Below the pieces are notes generated by a model that saw nothing but the letters and a program-made list of their open reading frames with translations, made no database searches and had not been told where the DNA came from. A DNA stretch of 64,000 nt, from assembly GCF_900626285.1 (NCBI RefSeq), contig NZ_LR131147.1, forward strand, positions 1,163,920-1,227,919, given 5' to 3'. Shown one piece after another: positions 8,575-17,162 of the stretch (the first letter of the stretch is position 1; each line of letters opens with the position of its first letter). Both the position numbers and the translations under genes were made by a program. The DNA comes from Intestinimonas massiliensis (ex Afouda et al. 2020). GTDB taxonomy: Bacteria > Bacillota > Clostridia > Oscillospirales > Oscillospiraceae.

Positions 8575-8650
8575 GTGTGCGTAAAAAATGCATTTGGTGA
8601 CCTTCAAAAAGTGCGCTATACAGTTAGAAAATGCACACGGATTTACACAC
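8575..8650. promoter_or_regulatory. Candidate integrase arm-type sites, left end
   Basis: TGCACACGGATTTACACAC at 8632-8650 matches 17 of 19 bases with 49882-49900 near attR. An inverted relative, GTGTGCGTAAAAAATGC, is at 8575-8591. The pairing across both prophage ends suggests integrase or excisionase binding sites. Confidence 0.5.
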
Positions 8651-8652
8651 GG

Positions 8653-9165
8653 CTATTGATCGTCTGATTCACTTTTTTCTGCATTGCCATCCAGGGAATC
8701 CGGAACCACTTTGTTTCCCCCTTCATCAACTGCGGTTTTGGCGGCGGCCAGGCCTTTAATGAGGACGGCTGGCACGTCAACGCCGAGCGCCACCATATTC
8801 TCCACAATGCTGGTAAGCTCATTGATAATGTAAATAGCCAGAACAAACCAACCGATAAGCTGAAGGAACGACAGATCCAAACCCAGCACGATCCCAACAT
8901 CATTAAACACAGATGAAACGCCGAAAGCCAAAGCAACGAGTACCCAGTAGGATACCTTTTTGATAACGCCTTTTGCCCCCTTTGCGCTGGACATGGTTCC
9001 TGTGGCTCTAGCCTTGAGGATTCCATAGATGTAATCCACAACATTCAGTGCAAAGAAAAATGCAAACAGAGGCCAGTGTGTGCCAAAGGCGTAGGAGAGC
9101 CCCGTCAGGACAGCTCCCCATATCAGGTTAGCCTTATCCGCAAACGCGGCAAAGATGTTTTCCAT
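8653..9165 (-). CDS. Phage holin (holin_4/TcdE-like family)
   Basis: This membrane protein of 170 residues has three to four hydrophobic segments: about residues 15-35, a second after ALNVVDYIYGILKAR, and VSYWVLVALAFGV. A charged, hydrophilic C-terminus ends in Asp/Ser residues. ALNVVDYIYG is characteristic of toxin-secretion/phage-lysis holins. It would permeabilise the membrane for the endolysin encoded immediately upstream. The ATG at 9165 is preferred because GAGGG lies seven bases upstream; in-frame ATGs at 9171 and 9192 are poorly spaced or inside the endolysin gene. Confidence 0.88.
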   Translation of the reverse strand: MENIFAAFADKANLIWGAVLTGLSYAFGTHWPLFAFFFALNVVDYIYGILKARATGTMSSAKGAKGVIKKVSYWVLVALAFGVSSVFNDVGIVLGLDLSFLQLIGWFVLAIYIINELTSIVENMVALGVDVPAVLIKGLAAAKTAVDEGGNKVVPDSLDGNAEKSESDDQ

Positions 9166-9175
9166 ACCCATTCCC

Positions 9176-10627
9176 TCACTTTCCCCGCACATAGGCGGCC
9201 ATGCTCTTGATCAGAGCATGAACGTTGCTGCTGGAGTAGGCGTCTCCCTTCCAGTAATCCACAGCGGTTAGGATACCGGCAGCGGCCAGGGTATCCACGG
9301 CAGTCTCCAGCTCCGTCTGCTCCGGATCGCAGCCATCGCACAGGTCCAGAATCGCCTCCCAGCCGCCTGGGGTGGCCCGGATGGTCTTGGGGCAGTCCTT
9401 GCCGTTCCAGTGGTTGTGCTGCACCACCTTGTCCAGCGGGATGCCATGCTCCGCCATCAGCAGGCGCACCAGAGATGCCGCGTTTGCCTTGGCCCGCTCA
9501 AAGTCCCCGTCCTCATTGACGCAGATCTCGATCCCGATGCTGGTGGTGTTTCCGGGGCCATTGTCGCCATCCCCGGCATGATAGGCAGGCTCGCTGTCCG
9601 GCAGGTGCTGGACAATGGAGTGATCGTCAACGGTAAAGTGGTAGCTGATGTACTTCCCGGCCGCATCGTCACTCTTGAGCCAGGCCGCATGGGCGGCGGC
9701 ATCCGCGCCCTTGGCGTCGTTGCCTGTCTCATGGATGGTGATCGCGTCATCCGGATTCGTCCCGCCGGGCCGGTTTTTCCGGCCCTTGGGGATGTAGTCC
9801 ACCTGGATGGCTATGCCGGTATCCGTGACCCGCTGGATGGCCTCCACAGGCTCCAGATGTTCCATAGACACCCATCCCTTGTCGGTCTGCCCCCAGCCGT
9901 CCTGAACAGTCAGGATCTCCACCACAGTGCCGCAGGAATAGGCCCCCGCCTTGTCGTGGCTTGTCCCAGGGCCGCTGCGGATATTCAGGCCGATGGACGG
10001 CGTCACGCGATATTTTCCCATACTTTCCTCACTTTCCGGCGGCTCAGGTGCCGCCTCTTTTTTTACCCACACACAGATCCAGTTGTGGGGCCGCTTTCCT
10101 CCCTGGATCTGATCTCCGTCAAAGTCGCACTGGCTGGAGGTGCCGCTGTCCAGCATCATGGCCGAGCCGCATCCCCGGTCGGCCAGCTCGTCCCGGAGCT
10201 GCTCCGGCGTCATAGCGGAATTGGTGCAGTACAGCAGCAGTGAGCTGCCCACGATGCCCATGGCGCTCCTGGGCCGGGCTCCGCCCTGTGCTCTGTCATA
10301 CGGGATATCCTTCAGCGGCACCCCGTCCACGATCAGCGGCGACGTGCATATGTAATTATCAAATTCCTGCCAGGCTGTGGTCTGCGCGAGATCCAGCGGC
10401 GTGTTCCAGCCATAGCCCGCCAGATCTCCCCAAGGGGTGGCGGACAGCAGCTTGCCGTCTGCCTTCAATCCCCGGCAGGGTGTTCCGTCACCGTTCCACA
10501 TGCCGCCGTTCAAAATATGGTCTGCGCCGGTCTCCGCTTTGACCTGATCCAGCGTCGTGCGGCAATTGGTCACCACAATGGACAGCCGCTCGATACGAGT
10601 CAGAGGGATAGATGCGATTTTCTTCAT
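9176..10627 (-). CDS. Modular endolysin: NAGPA-like domain, SH3 domain, N-acetylmuramoyl-L-alanine amidase
   Basis: This lysis protein of 483 residues has three parts. Residues about 30-190 resemble a phosphodiester glycosidase (NAGPA) domain: LNGGMWNGDGTP, AMGIVGSSLLLY, MMLDSGTSSQCDF. A bacterial SH3 domain at about 205-260 (GLNIRSGPGTSHDKAG) probably binds the wall. Residues about 275-430 are a zinc amidase_2 domain: ITIHETGN, SYHFTVDD, IGIEICVN, VVQHNHWNGKDCP. The first domain is unusual on an endolysin. The C-terminal 45 residues may bind the wall too. GAGGTGA precedes the ATG, and the holin follows with a small overlap region. Confidence 0.9.
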   Translation of the reverse strand: MKKIASIPLTRIERLSIVVTNCRTTLDQVKAETGADHILNGGMWNGDGTPCRGLKADGKLLSATPWGDLAGYGWNTPLDLAQTTAWQEFDNYICTSPLIVDGVPLKDIPYDRAQGGARPRSAMGIVGSSLLLYCTNSAMTPEQLRDELADRGCGSAMMLDSGTSSQCDFDGDQIQGGKRPHNWICVWVKKEAAPEPPESEESMGKYRVTPSIGLNIRSGPGTSHDKAGAYSCGTVVEILTVQDGWGQTDKGWVSMEHLEPVEAIQRVTDTGIAIQVDYIPKGRKNRPGGTNPDDAITIHETGNDAKGADAAAHAAWLKSDDAAGKYISYHFTVDDHSIVQHLPDSEPAYHAGDGDNGPGNTTSIGIEICVNEDGDFERAKANAASLVRLLMAEHGIPLDKVVQHNHWNGKDCPKTIRATPGGWEAILDLCDGCDPEQTELETAVDTLAAAGILTAVDYWKGDAYSSSNVHALIKSMAAYVRGK

Positions 10628-10668
10628 AATGTCACCTCACCAGCTAAATATCTTTAAGCATATGGCAA

Positions 10669-11682
10669 TTAGCCGCTCCCCGGGACATCCGTGAGCCGAA
10701 TTAACAGGTTTGCAGCGTCTGGCTGTGCCGGAAGAATGCCTAAATATCCCCCTATCCACCCTGTAATTCCGGCCTGATTGTCTAGATAAATCGCTATTTT
10801 TGCATCGGCCCATACAATCGTGCTAGAATCCGGGCCTAAAGTGTACCCGGAAACTGCAGCAGAGTATGTCATTGATGAAGCCGACGGAAGAGTCATGTCA
10901 AAAAAGGCGTTATCTGGGTTTTGAGCTATAAGCGCCAAAATCTCCGGCGCATCTGGGAGCGGCAGTGCATACTCTTTGATGCCGGATTCGATCATTGAAA
11001 GCACAGCGAGCACAACAGGTGCGCCATAGGAAGCAAGGTTGATGTGGACTGGATTTTTAGCTCCTGCGGTGTAGAGCATCCCGTTTTTTCCAATCCTGAC
11101 GGGCTGTGTGTCTCCGGCCTGGGCTGGGCCTGCTTTTACGCCACCCAGCGCAACCGATGTGGCGGTGGGCAAAGTGTAACTGTTTGATGCGGCTACACCG
11201 GTGTCTACATACCGCTCGCTCTCAAAGTCCCACACCCACCAGTTGCCGTCCTGGATTTTCGGCCCGTTAACCACAGCGGTTTCTACGGTTTGAGCCGCGT
11301 CCATCACCTGATCCACCCATGCCTGCTGCGGCTCAGGCGGTTCGGGAGATGGGCCGCCCAGGGAGTCAGCGATAAACGTGCGCCAGATGGCTGATTTTAC
11401 CACAACGTCGCCAATGCGGTATTGCAGCTCGGCCTGTCCGTAAATGCCTGGCTTTGCCGTATCCGCAGCCGACACAAGCCACGTCACCGCGGACCCGGAG
11501 ACCACGATATCAACGGGATATGGTTCAGTCTCCCCAGGCCGCTGGGCGAGCAGCGCAACGGTGCCATCCGCGCCAAACTCGCTATGCCAGTCTGTAATGT
11601 CAAAAATAACTTGCCGTACCGCATTTTCTCCTTCCCGTCCCAAAGAGAGAACGATGCCCGGAGATGCTGTAATTGTTTTCAT
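10669..11682 (-). CDS. Phage baseplate/tail protein, BppU-like N-terminus
   Basis: This protein of 337 residues begins with a beta-rich domain (SPGIVLSLGREGENAVRQV, ending near FIADSLGG) like the N-terminal domain of BppU baseplate upper proteins. A linker follows (PEPPEPQQAWVDQVMDAAQ), then a C-terminal region with no recognised domain, perhaps receptor-binding. The true start is the ATG at 11682, preceded by GAGGTGA. It lies between fibre-type genes and the endolysin. Confidence 0.65.
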   Translation of the reverse strand: MKTITASPGIVLSLGREGENAVRQVIFDITDWHSEFGADGTVALLAQRPGETEPYPVDIVVSGSAVTWLVSAADTAKPGIYGQAELQYRIGDVVVKSAIWRTFIADSLGGPSPEPPEPQQAWVDQVMDAAQTVETAVVNGPKIQDGNWWVWDFESERYVDTGVAASNSYTLPTATSVALGGVKAGPAQAGDTQPVRIGKNGMLYTAGAKNPVHINLASYGAPVVLAVLSMIESGIKEYALPLPDAPEILALIAQNPDNAFFDMTLPSASSMTYSAAVSGYTLGPDSSTIVWADAKIAIYLDNQAGITGWIGGYLGILPAQPDAANLLIRLTDVPGSG

Positions 11683-11687
11683 TTTTA

Positions 11688-11933
11688 TCACCTCAAAAAC
11701 AGCCCATAGATATGCCACAGGTTGACGATCCCGTACACCAATGCAAGCGATGCCAGCGCCCGACGGGCATTCAGCCGTTGCAGGATCCAAGCCAGTATCG
11801 GTATAATGGTTAATTTGTAGATTACCATGACCGTAGGATCTTGCATGATCGGGTTGGCCTCTGAATATCCGAGGGACAGAGCGTAGAGCGTGAAGCATAA
11901 GTCAAGTAAGTTAAGCGAAACAAGCGCTCTCAT
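11688..11933 (-). CDS. Small membrane protein (DUF5658-like)
   Basis: This protein of 81 residues has three hydrophobic stretches. NLLDLCFTLYALSLGYSEANPIM is the pattern seen in DUF5658 proteins (Asn-x-x-Asp near the start, Glu-x-Asn-Pro later). Function is unknown. Its ATG overlaps the preceding stop by four bases. Confidence 0.65.
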   Translation of the reverse strand: MRALVSLNLLDLCFTLYALSLGYSEANPIMQDPTVMVIYKLTIIPILAWILQRLNARRALASLALVYGIVNLWHIYGLFLR

Positions 11934-12502
11934 AACTCCCCCAACGTGTTATCTGCACCCAAAATATCGTTGAGCACATCTTCTGCTGCAACACCGTACA
12001 CTCTTAGCCCTATCCGCTCCATTTCAGTCTGTTCCTGTCGGAACTTGCGAAGAAGCTCCATGTCTGCGTGGATGGAAATGTGAACCGTCGTCTCCCAGAG
12101 TTCTCCGGCCCGCACGATACCGTAGCTTCCGGCTTTATAAACATTCCCGTCGTCTCCGCGCACAAGAAAGTCGCTGCCGTATGCCACTGCCGAAATACCA
12201 CGCCGGTTCAAATGCTGCTGCGCAGCCTTCAATATCCCATCCCCAGGGAAACTGTGACGCCGCTCCATCACACAGATGCACAGATCTCCAGGGAAAACCA
12301 GATCCACCATGCCGGGCCGGTATCCGCTATGGAAAATCAGGATGTCGTGGGCCTTGCGCACCTCCTCCCGATAGGCATCGTCCGGGGCACATCCTGCCCA
12401 CAGACGCTCGGCAATGTTTACCACAACTCCCTCCTCGCCCGCCGCCTCCATCCGGGCGATCTCGGCAAACGCCGCCGGTGCGTCCAGCAGTTTATATTCC
12501 AT
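11930..12502 (-). CDS. Hypothetical protein, possibly lipoate/biotin-ligase-like
   Basis: The protein has 190 residues. VVVNIAERLW near the start, ISAVAYGSDFLV and NVYKAGSYGIVRAGELWETTVHISIHADM in the middle recall the LplA/biotin-ligase fold, where a Gly-rich KxxG segment precedes a His-containing strand. The match is weak and the family assignment is only a suggestion. The gene is embedded in the late operon with tight start/stop overlaps, so it is expressed with structural genes. Confidence 0.6.
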   Translation of the reverse strand: MEYKLLDAPAAFAEIARMEAAGEEGVVVNIAERLWAGCAPDDAYREEVRKAHDILIFHSGYRPGMVDLVFPGDLCICVMERRHSFPGDGILKAAQQHLNRRGISAVAYGSDFLVRGDDGNVYKAGSYGIVRAGELWETTVHISIHADMELLRKFRQEQTEMERIGLRVYGVAAEDVLNDILGADNTLGEL

Positions 12503-12505
12503 TGC

Positions 12506-13381
12506 TCACCCCTCCCAGTCTGACAGCGGGTGCAGCGTGATGGTCTCCGCAAACTCCGCCCCGCTCAAGATCGTCCGCGCCGCCGCGCAGTCCGTGTACA
12601 CGTCCAGCGGGACATCCGTGTCCCCACAGCTGCCGTATTTGGCATTAAACTTGGGATCAAGGGTAATTTGCCCGTCCGCCGGAGTCAGCAGCACAAGGGC
12701 GGTCTCGCTGCTCATCATGCAGCACTCCAGCAGCCTTGAAACTTCCGCACCTACGATCAGGGTGGTAAACGCACCGCTGCCCAGCTGATGGTCCACTGTG
12801 GCCCCGGCGTAGGCCCCCGTCCCTGTGATGGTCATTGTCTGGGTCTCCGCCGCATAGCTCCACCAGGTCCCGGGCCCGGCGATTTTCGGGTTCAGGCTGT
12901 CCCCGTCCTCCACCGTCATGTCCTCCAGGTTATAAGCCGCAGACGATGCCCGGGCATAGGGCAGTGTCATTCCAGCTCTGGCATTGATCAAAAAATAGTT
13001 GGTCCCGAGCAGAGAAACCGTGTACGTCAGGGTCTCGCCGTCCGGCTTTTTGAAAACGGCCTGATAGCCGCTTCCACCTTCTGAAATCGACAGTTCGATC
13101 CCGATCTCAGCGAAAGCGTCGATCAGCAGCAGGGAGCCATCCTCCACATCCTTGGTGGGAATATCCTCGCAGAGGTATATCCCCTTTTTCCCAATGTAGT
13201 CCAACTGCTCATCCATCATGGACACAAAGTTGTTGTAGGCCGCCTCCGTCACCGTCACGCCCGCGAACAGGGACCAGAAAAACGCCTGGGTGTACGCTCG
13301 TTCCATTGGATTTTGCATGGAAAAGCTCCGCTGGAGCCGCCGGAACAGGAGGTATTTGTACTGCCCCGAAGTGTACGGCAT
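12506..13381 (-). CDS. Hypothetical phage structural protein
   Basis: This protein of 291 residues matches no family I recognise. Its N-terminal 90 residues are helical (MERAYTQAFFWSLFAGVTVTEA), and the remainder is beta-rich with repeated Thr/Gly strands (TMTITGTGAYAGATVDHQLG), suggesting an attachment or fibre-associated subunit. The ATG shares its A with the stop of the UppS-like gene upstream. Confidence 0.6.
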   Translation of the reverse strand: MPYTSGQYKYLLFRRLQRSFSMQNPMERAYTQAFFWSLFAGVTVTEAAYNNFVSMMDEQLDYIGKKGIYLCEDIPTKDVEDGSLLLIDAFAEIGIELSISEGGSGYQAVFKKPDGETLTYTVSLLGTNYFLINARAGMTLPYARASSAAYNLEDMTVEDGDSLNPKIAGPGTWWSYAAETQTMTITGTGAYAGATVDHQLGSGAFTTLIVGAEVSRLLECCMMSSETALVLLTPADGQITLDPKFNAKYGSCGDTDVPLDVYTDCAAARTILSGAEFAETITLHPLSDWEG

Positions 13382-14040
13382 CAGACCACCCCCCCATGCT
13401 TGCGCGCCGTTGTCTCGTAGCGCTTAATCGCGTGCTTGAACTCCCCCAGGGAGAGGTCAGGGAACAAAGTCTCGGTGAAGTAAAGCTCGGCGTAGGCCGA
13501 CTGCCACAGCAGGAAGTTGGACAACCGCTGGTACCCGCCGGTCCTGACAATCAGATCCGGCTCCGGGAGGTCCTGATACAGGGCCGCCGTGATCTCCTCC
13601 TCCGTCCTGGCCCCACGGGCCACCGCGTCCGCGATCTCCATGCGGCCGGAGTAGTTACAGCACAGATTAAGGGTCAGGCCGGTGCAGTGGGCTGTCTCCC
13701 GCTGGATGGTATCCATCTTTGCCAGGCTCTCAGCAGGCACCCGCTGTCTGGTGCCTGAGATGACCACCCGGATGTTGTTCTCCGCAAACTCCGGCCACCG
13801 CTCGAAGTAGTGGTTTGCCATGGCAAAGAGGCTGTCCACCTCAGCCTTCGGACGCGCCCAGTTCTCCCAGCTGAAACAATAGACAGACAGCGTCGGGATT
13901 CTAAGGTCCACACACCAGTGCATCATGTCCTCCACCTTGTTCAGGCCCTGCTCATGGCCGGCGGAGCGCTCCAGCCCCCTGCGCTCCGCCCACCGGCCGT
14001 TGCCATCCGCGATGACGGCCACGTGCTTCAGCACGTTCAT
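13381..14040 (-). CDS. uppS: Undecaprenyl-diphosphate synthase homologue (cis-prenyltransferase) in a phage late operon
   Basis: The protein has 219 residues against about 250 for host UppS. It aligns along its whole length with bacterial UppS: HVAVIADGNGRWA (substrate Asp at residue 12), ERSAGHEQG, YCFSWENWARPKAEV, LTLNLCCNYSGR, then VRTGGYQRLSNFLLWQ and AYAELYFTE with Arg166, Arg172 and Glu185. The usual Met before the catalytic Asp is Ala. The enzyme would condense isopentenyl units on farnesyl diphosphate to make lipid carrier. It overlaps both neighbours by a few bases, so it is a true member of the structural operon. Confidence 0.92.
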   Translation of the reverse strand: MNVLKHVAVIADGNGRWAERRGLERSAGHEQGLNKVEDMMHWCVDLRIPTLSVYCFSWENWARPKAEVDSLFAMANHYFERWPEFAENNIRVVISGTRQRVPAESLAKMDTIQRETAHCTGLTLNLCCNYSGRMEIADAVARGARTEEEITAALYQDLPEPDLIVRTGGYQRLSNFLLWQSAYAELYFTETLFPDLSLGEFKHAIKRYETTARKHGGVV

Positions 14041-14786
14041 ACAGTCACCTCCCCGGTGGCCGGGAACACCGCCGTCACCACGCCGCTGTCTGCGGCATTG
14101 CTGACGCCGGACGCCCCGGCGGCCGTAAACAAATTGGCCGTCACACCCTGCATGGTGTAGCCCACTTTGGCCGTCAGGGTGATAGTGGCGGTGTAGGCCG
14201 TGCTGGCGGCAAACGCCCCGCCGCTGATCTCCGGGGCCCACGCCACCGACCCGGAGTACTGCTCGTTGTCGATCTCCATCACTGGCGCCGCACCCGCCGC
14301 CGGCGGCGTCAGCCCCGTGATGGCTGCCTCCGTAACCGGCACAGGCTCACACGCCTCCAGGCCGAACAGCGCAATGGTCAGATCACGGTCAGGGGCATTG
14401 ACGGCATTAATGGTAACCGTGACAGATCCCGCTGTCTTTTTCTCCTGGTTCGGCTCCGTGACGGCGGTATCCACGATGCTCAGCGCCGCCGCCACCACCG
14501 CCTGGGTGTTGACGGCCGGTGAATCCGGCATCAGGCCGATCTGGAGCCCGCCGTCCCCGATCTTGTACCCGGTGCACACCAGCTCGTAGGTGGTCCCTTG
14601 GACGTCCGGGTCCCAGCCCTCCAGATCAAATTCGACAGGCAGGCCAACCACAAATTCCCCAGACTGTATGTCAGAGATTGCCTCCGCCATCTCGGGGACA
14701 GGAATAGGGGCGCTTCCGCCAGTCTTACCACGGATAGAATTTGCAATGGCCGTCAGGGTGGTGTCCTTGATCATATACTCAGCCAT
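14037..14786 (-). CDS. Phage tail fibre/minor structural protein with Ig-like domain
   Basis: This protein of 249 residues has a short helical start (MIKDTTLTAIANSIRGKTG) typical of tail-associated subunits. Its C-terminal Ig-like beta module contains FAASTAYTATITLTAKVGYT and SNAADSGVVTAVFPAT, a repeat type common on Firmicute surface proteins. It is probably a carbohydrate-binding or adhesion component of the virion. ATGA overlap with the downstream UppS-like gene. Confidence 0.65.
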   Translation of the reverse strand: MAEYMIKDTTLTAIANSIRGKTGGSAPIPVPEMAEAISDIQSGEFVVGLPVEFDLEGWDPDVQGTTYELVCTGYKIGDGGLQIGLMPDSPAVNTQAVVAAALSIVDTAVTEPNQEKKTAGSVTVTINAVNAPDRDLTIALFGLEACEPVPVTEAAITGLTPPAAGAAPVMEIDNEQYSGSVAWAPEISGGAFAASTAYTATITLTAKVGYTMQGVTANLFTAAGASGVSNAADSGVVTAVFPATGEVTV

Positions 14787-15313
14787 CAGAAACTCGCCTC
14801 CTCAGCTGCAGGAACCGCCTCTGATACCCAGGCCCCATCCCGCGCCCTTAAAAAGTCGCCGTCCACATTAGGCTCCGGCAACGGGTCGGGATCAGGGACC
14901 ATTTCCAATGATAAATAGGTCATCGAATTCTTAAGGCTCAAGAAAACGCTTATACCGCCGTTAAGATAGAATCGGCCAGAAAGTTGATAGGTATTCGCCA
15001 TCTCAATTGCCGCCCCGGAAAAGTATCCCTGCACGGGAAGCGGAATCCCATCGGCTAAAAATACAATTTTTATTATGGCTCCGCCTGCCATAGCCGCCGC
15101 TTTGATCTGCTCTCCGACCGATTCCGGTATCATTTCCGAAGCACTCGCAGCACTCAGGATCACGCCATGAGACACCAGGTCTATGACCGGGACAGATGGA
15201 GATATGGCCGCCGCCGGAAACCTCCGGATGTTTCCGTTAATCTCCATGATGAAATGATCACCGTCACCGATTTCCTCCACAATGGGCTTTTCGCCCAGTT
15301 TCGTCGTCGCCAT
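14786..15313 (-). CDS. Hypothetical tail-associated protein
   Basis: The protein has 175 residues. The N-terminus (KPIVEEIGDGDHFIMEINGNIRRF) resembles the start of several phage fibre-tip proteins, and the rest is beta-rich with a Pro/Asp linker (VPDPDPLPEPNVDGDF). No enzymatic motif. The start codon overlaps the next gene's stop by one base. Confidence 0.55.
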   Translation of the reverse strand: MATTKLGEKPIVEEIGDGDHFIMEINGNIRRFPAAAISPSVPVIDLVSHGVILSAASASEMIPESVGEQIKAAAMAGGAIIKIVFLADGIPLPVQGYFSGAAIEMANTYQLSGRFYLNGGISVFLSLKNSMTYLSLEMVPDPDPLPEPNVDGDFLRARDGAWVSEAVPAAEEASF

Positions 15314-15319
15314 GCCTGC

Positions 15320-17158
15320 TCACCTCCCTAATATGCCGTATTCGTTTCCGCTGAAATCCAGGATGCGAAAAAAATCCGTTTTCCAGAGCTGCCCGTCTAT
15401 GGATGTCATCACCAGGTCCTCCGACACAGCCAGAAACCTCCCTTCCCCGGAAATAATCAAGGAAGCCGATACAACATCAGGCACATCCACCAGGGACCAG
15501 GTAAACCCATCATTAGTCACCAACAGCTGATTACCGGACACCTTCAGCACAAGAGCATTTCCGTCCGTCATAATCTGCTCATTGGGTCCGGATATGGATA
15601 TATCCTCAAATTTCTGGACTGTCCAGGACTGGCTCGGATCATAATTCGATACCGCGACCTGGATATAAGCTGGCATACCCACAGCGCTTGACTGTACACA
15701 GCAAAGCCATTTTTTCAGGACTTTCGAATAGATAAGTTCAAGCCCTTTTGTGTTATCTGCATCCACAAAATCGAGCCGCTTTTGCAGCGCAGTCCATGAT
15801 ACGCCATCATCAGAAACGGATACATATCCTTTGTAGGTTACTGCAACAAATTTCCCGTTCCCGTATGATACACCAAGGTATCCATCCCCCGCCTGGAGAA
15901 CCGGCGTATTGTGCTGCGTCCAGGCCACCCCGTCTTTTGATGTCCAGAAATGCAGATACCCGGACGAGGCCGCGTTCCCGCCAGGGAAGCTGACAAACAA
16001 GCCCTTTCCATATGTCAGGTATCCTCGCGATCCGTATACACCAGATTCATTTTCGATTTCGGACCATACTTTCCCATCCGTGGAATACGCAATTTTATTT
16101 ATTCCGACCGCCAAGAATATCCCATTTCCGCACGCAATCCCGAGATAGTCATCAGCCCCATGGTACCCTACCGTCCACCTGAGGCCGTCTTCCGAGGTGC
16201 AGAATATGGCCTGGTCTGCCATAGCGCCTTTTTCGCACGCAAGGACAACATATATCCCATTCATGCGGCACCACGCAGCCATCCAATAATTGCCCAGATT
16301 GGTAAGCGCCCCTGTCTGGAGCCTCTCCGCTTTGCAGTTCACCCCCAGCTTGTTCCGCAGCGCCTCGTAGCTGCTCACCCCCGTCCCGCCACGGGCAACG
16401 CCCAGGGTACCGGAGGTAATATCCGTGGCCGTGTGCTTGTGGCTGGCCGCAGCGGCACCCGTCTGAGCTGCCGTCACCTTGTGGGGGTTGCTCCGGTCGG
16501 CCAGGTGCGAGATGAGAGTCACCACCGCCCGGGCGATCTTGCCCATGGCGGTACTCAGTTTCTCTCCGCTGGACAGAGCTGCCGTGGTGGCAGGCGTTGT
16601 ATAGGTGGGCGTCTGGTCGTTGGTGGACACGTTGGGGACGTTGCCCAGACCCACCTGCTCCTTGCTCACCTGGTGCGGGTTGTCCCGCCGGGCAACAAAA
16701 TCATCAAACTCTGCTTTGCTGACATAAACCAGGCTCTCGGAGATGGAGGCGGTGACGTTCTGGGCATCCCCGATGTAGACCAGCACATCCATTTGGGTCT
16801 CCAAGACCTTATCCGCGCTGGCCGGAATGTAGTCGGCCTGACTCTCCTGGGTGTACTCATAGGCGTAGAGCAGGGTACGCTCCGGGGCGTCCGGGTCTTT
16901 TGCCAACACCCCCAGCTCCGTGGCCCGGAACCCGGCCTCCACCTCCCCGTTGGAAAACACATAGGTCAGTGTGACAAAGATGTCGCCGATCTCATACTTG
17001 GAGATCTCCGCCGTCAGCAGCGGATTGGACAGGGCGGCGGCGCTCTCCCCGGCGTCCGCCCCGTTGCCCAGTTGTATGGCCGCAAACTCAATGGTCGCCT
17101 CCCCGGCGATGGTGCGCAGCAGCAGATCCATCCCGCTGGGCGTCAGTTTCAATGCCAT
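15320..17158 (-). CDS. Phage tail-collar/tail fibre protein
   Basis: The protein has 612 residues. The N-terminal 150 residues match the phage tail-collar fibre domain (DUF3751): LLLRTIAGEATIEFAAIQLGNG, ALSNPLLTAEISKYEIGD, FRATELGVLAKDPD. A helical shaft with two DNPH-/SNPHKVTAAQTGAA-type repeats follows, as in side-tail fibres. The C-terminal half is a string of blades with repeated Gly-Asn-Gly-x-Phe and Trp-Thr motifs (YGNGKFVAV, DGVSWTALQ), like a beta-propeller receptor-binding head. Host recognition is the likely role. Confidence 0.82.
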   Translation of the reverse strand: MALKLTPSGMDLLLRTIAGEATIEFAAIQLGNGADAGESAAALSNPLLTAEISKYEIGDIFVTLTYVFSNGEVEAGFRATELGVLAKDPDAPERTLLYAYEYTQESQADYIPASADKVLETQMDVLVYIGDAQNVTASISESLVYVSKAEFDDFVARRDNPHQVSKEQVGLGNVPNVSTNDQTPTYTTPATTAALSSGEKLSTAMGKIARAVVTLISHLADRSNPHKVTAAQTGAAAASHKHTATDITSGTLGVARGGTGVSSYEALRNKLGVNCKAERLQTGALTNLGNYWMAAWCRMNGIYVVLACEKGAMADQAIFCTSEDGLRWTVGYHGADDYLGIACGNGIFLAVGINKIAYSTDGKVWSEIENESGVYGSRGYLTYGKGLFVSFPGGNAASSGYLHFWTSKDGVAWTQHNTPVLQAGDGYLGVSYGNGKFVAVTYKGYVSVSDDGVSWTALQKRLDFVDADNTKGLELIYSKVLKKWLCCVQSSAVGMPAYIQVAVSNYDPSQSWTVQKFEDISISGPNEQIMTDGNALVLKVSGNQLLVTNDGFTWSLVDVPDVVSASLIISGEGRFLAVSEDLVMTSIDGQLWKTDFFRILDFSGNEYGILGR

Positions 17159-17162
17159 GGTT

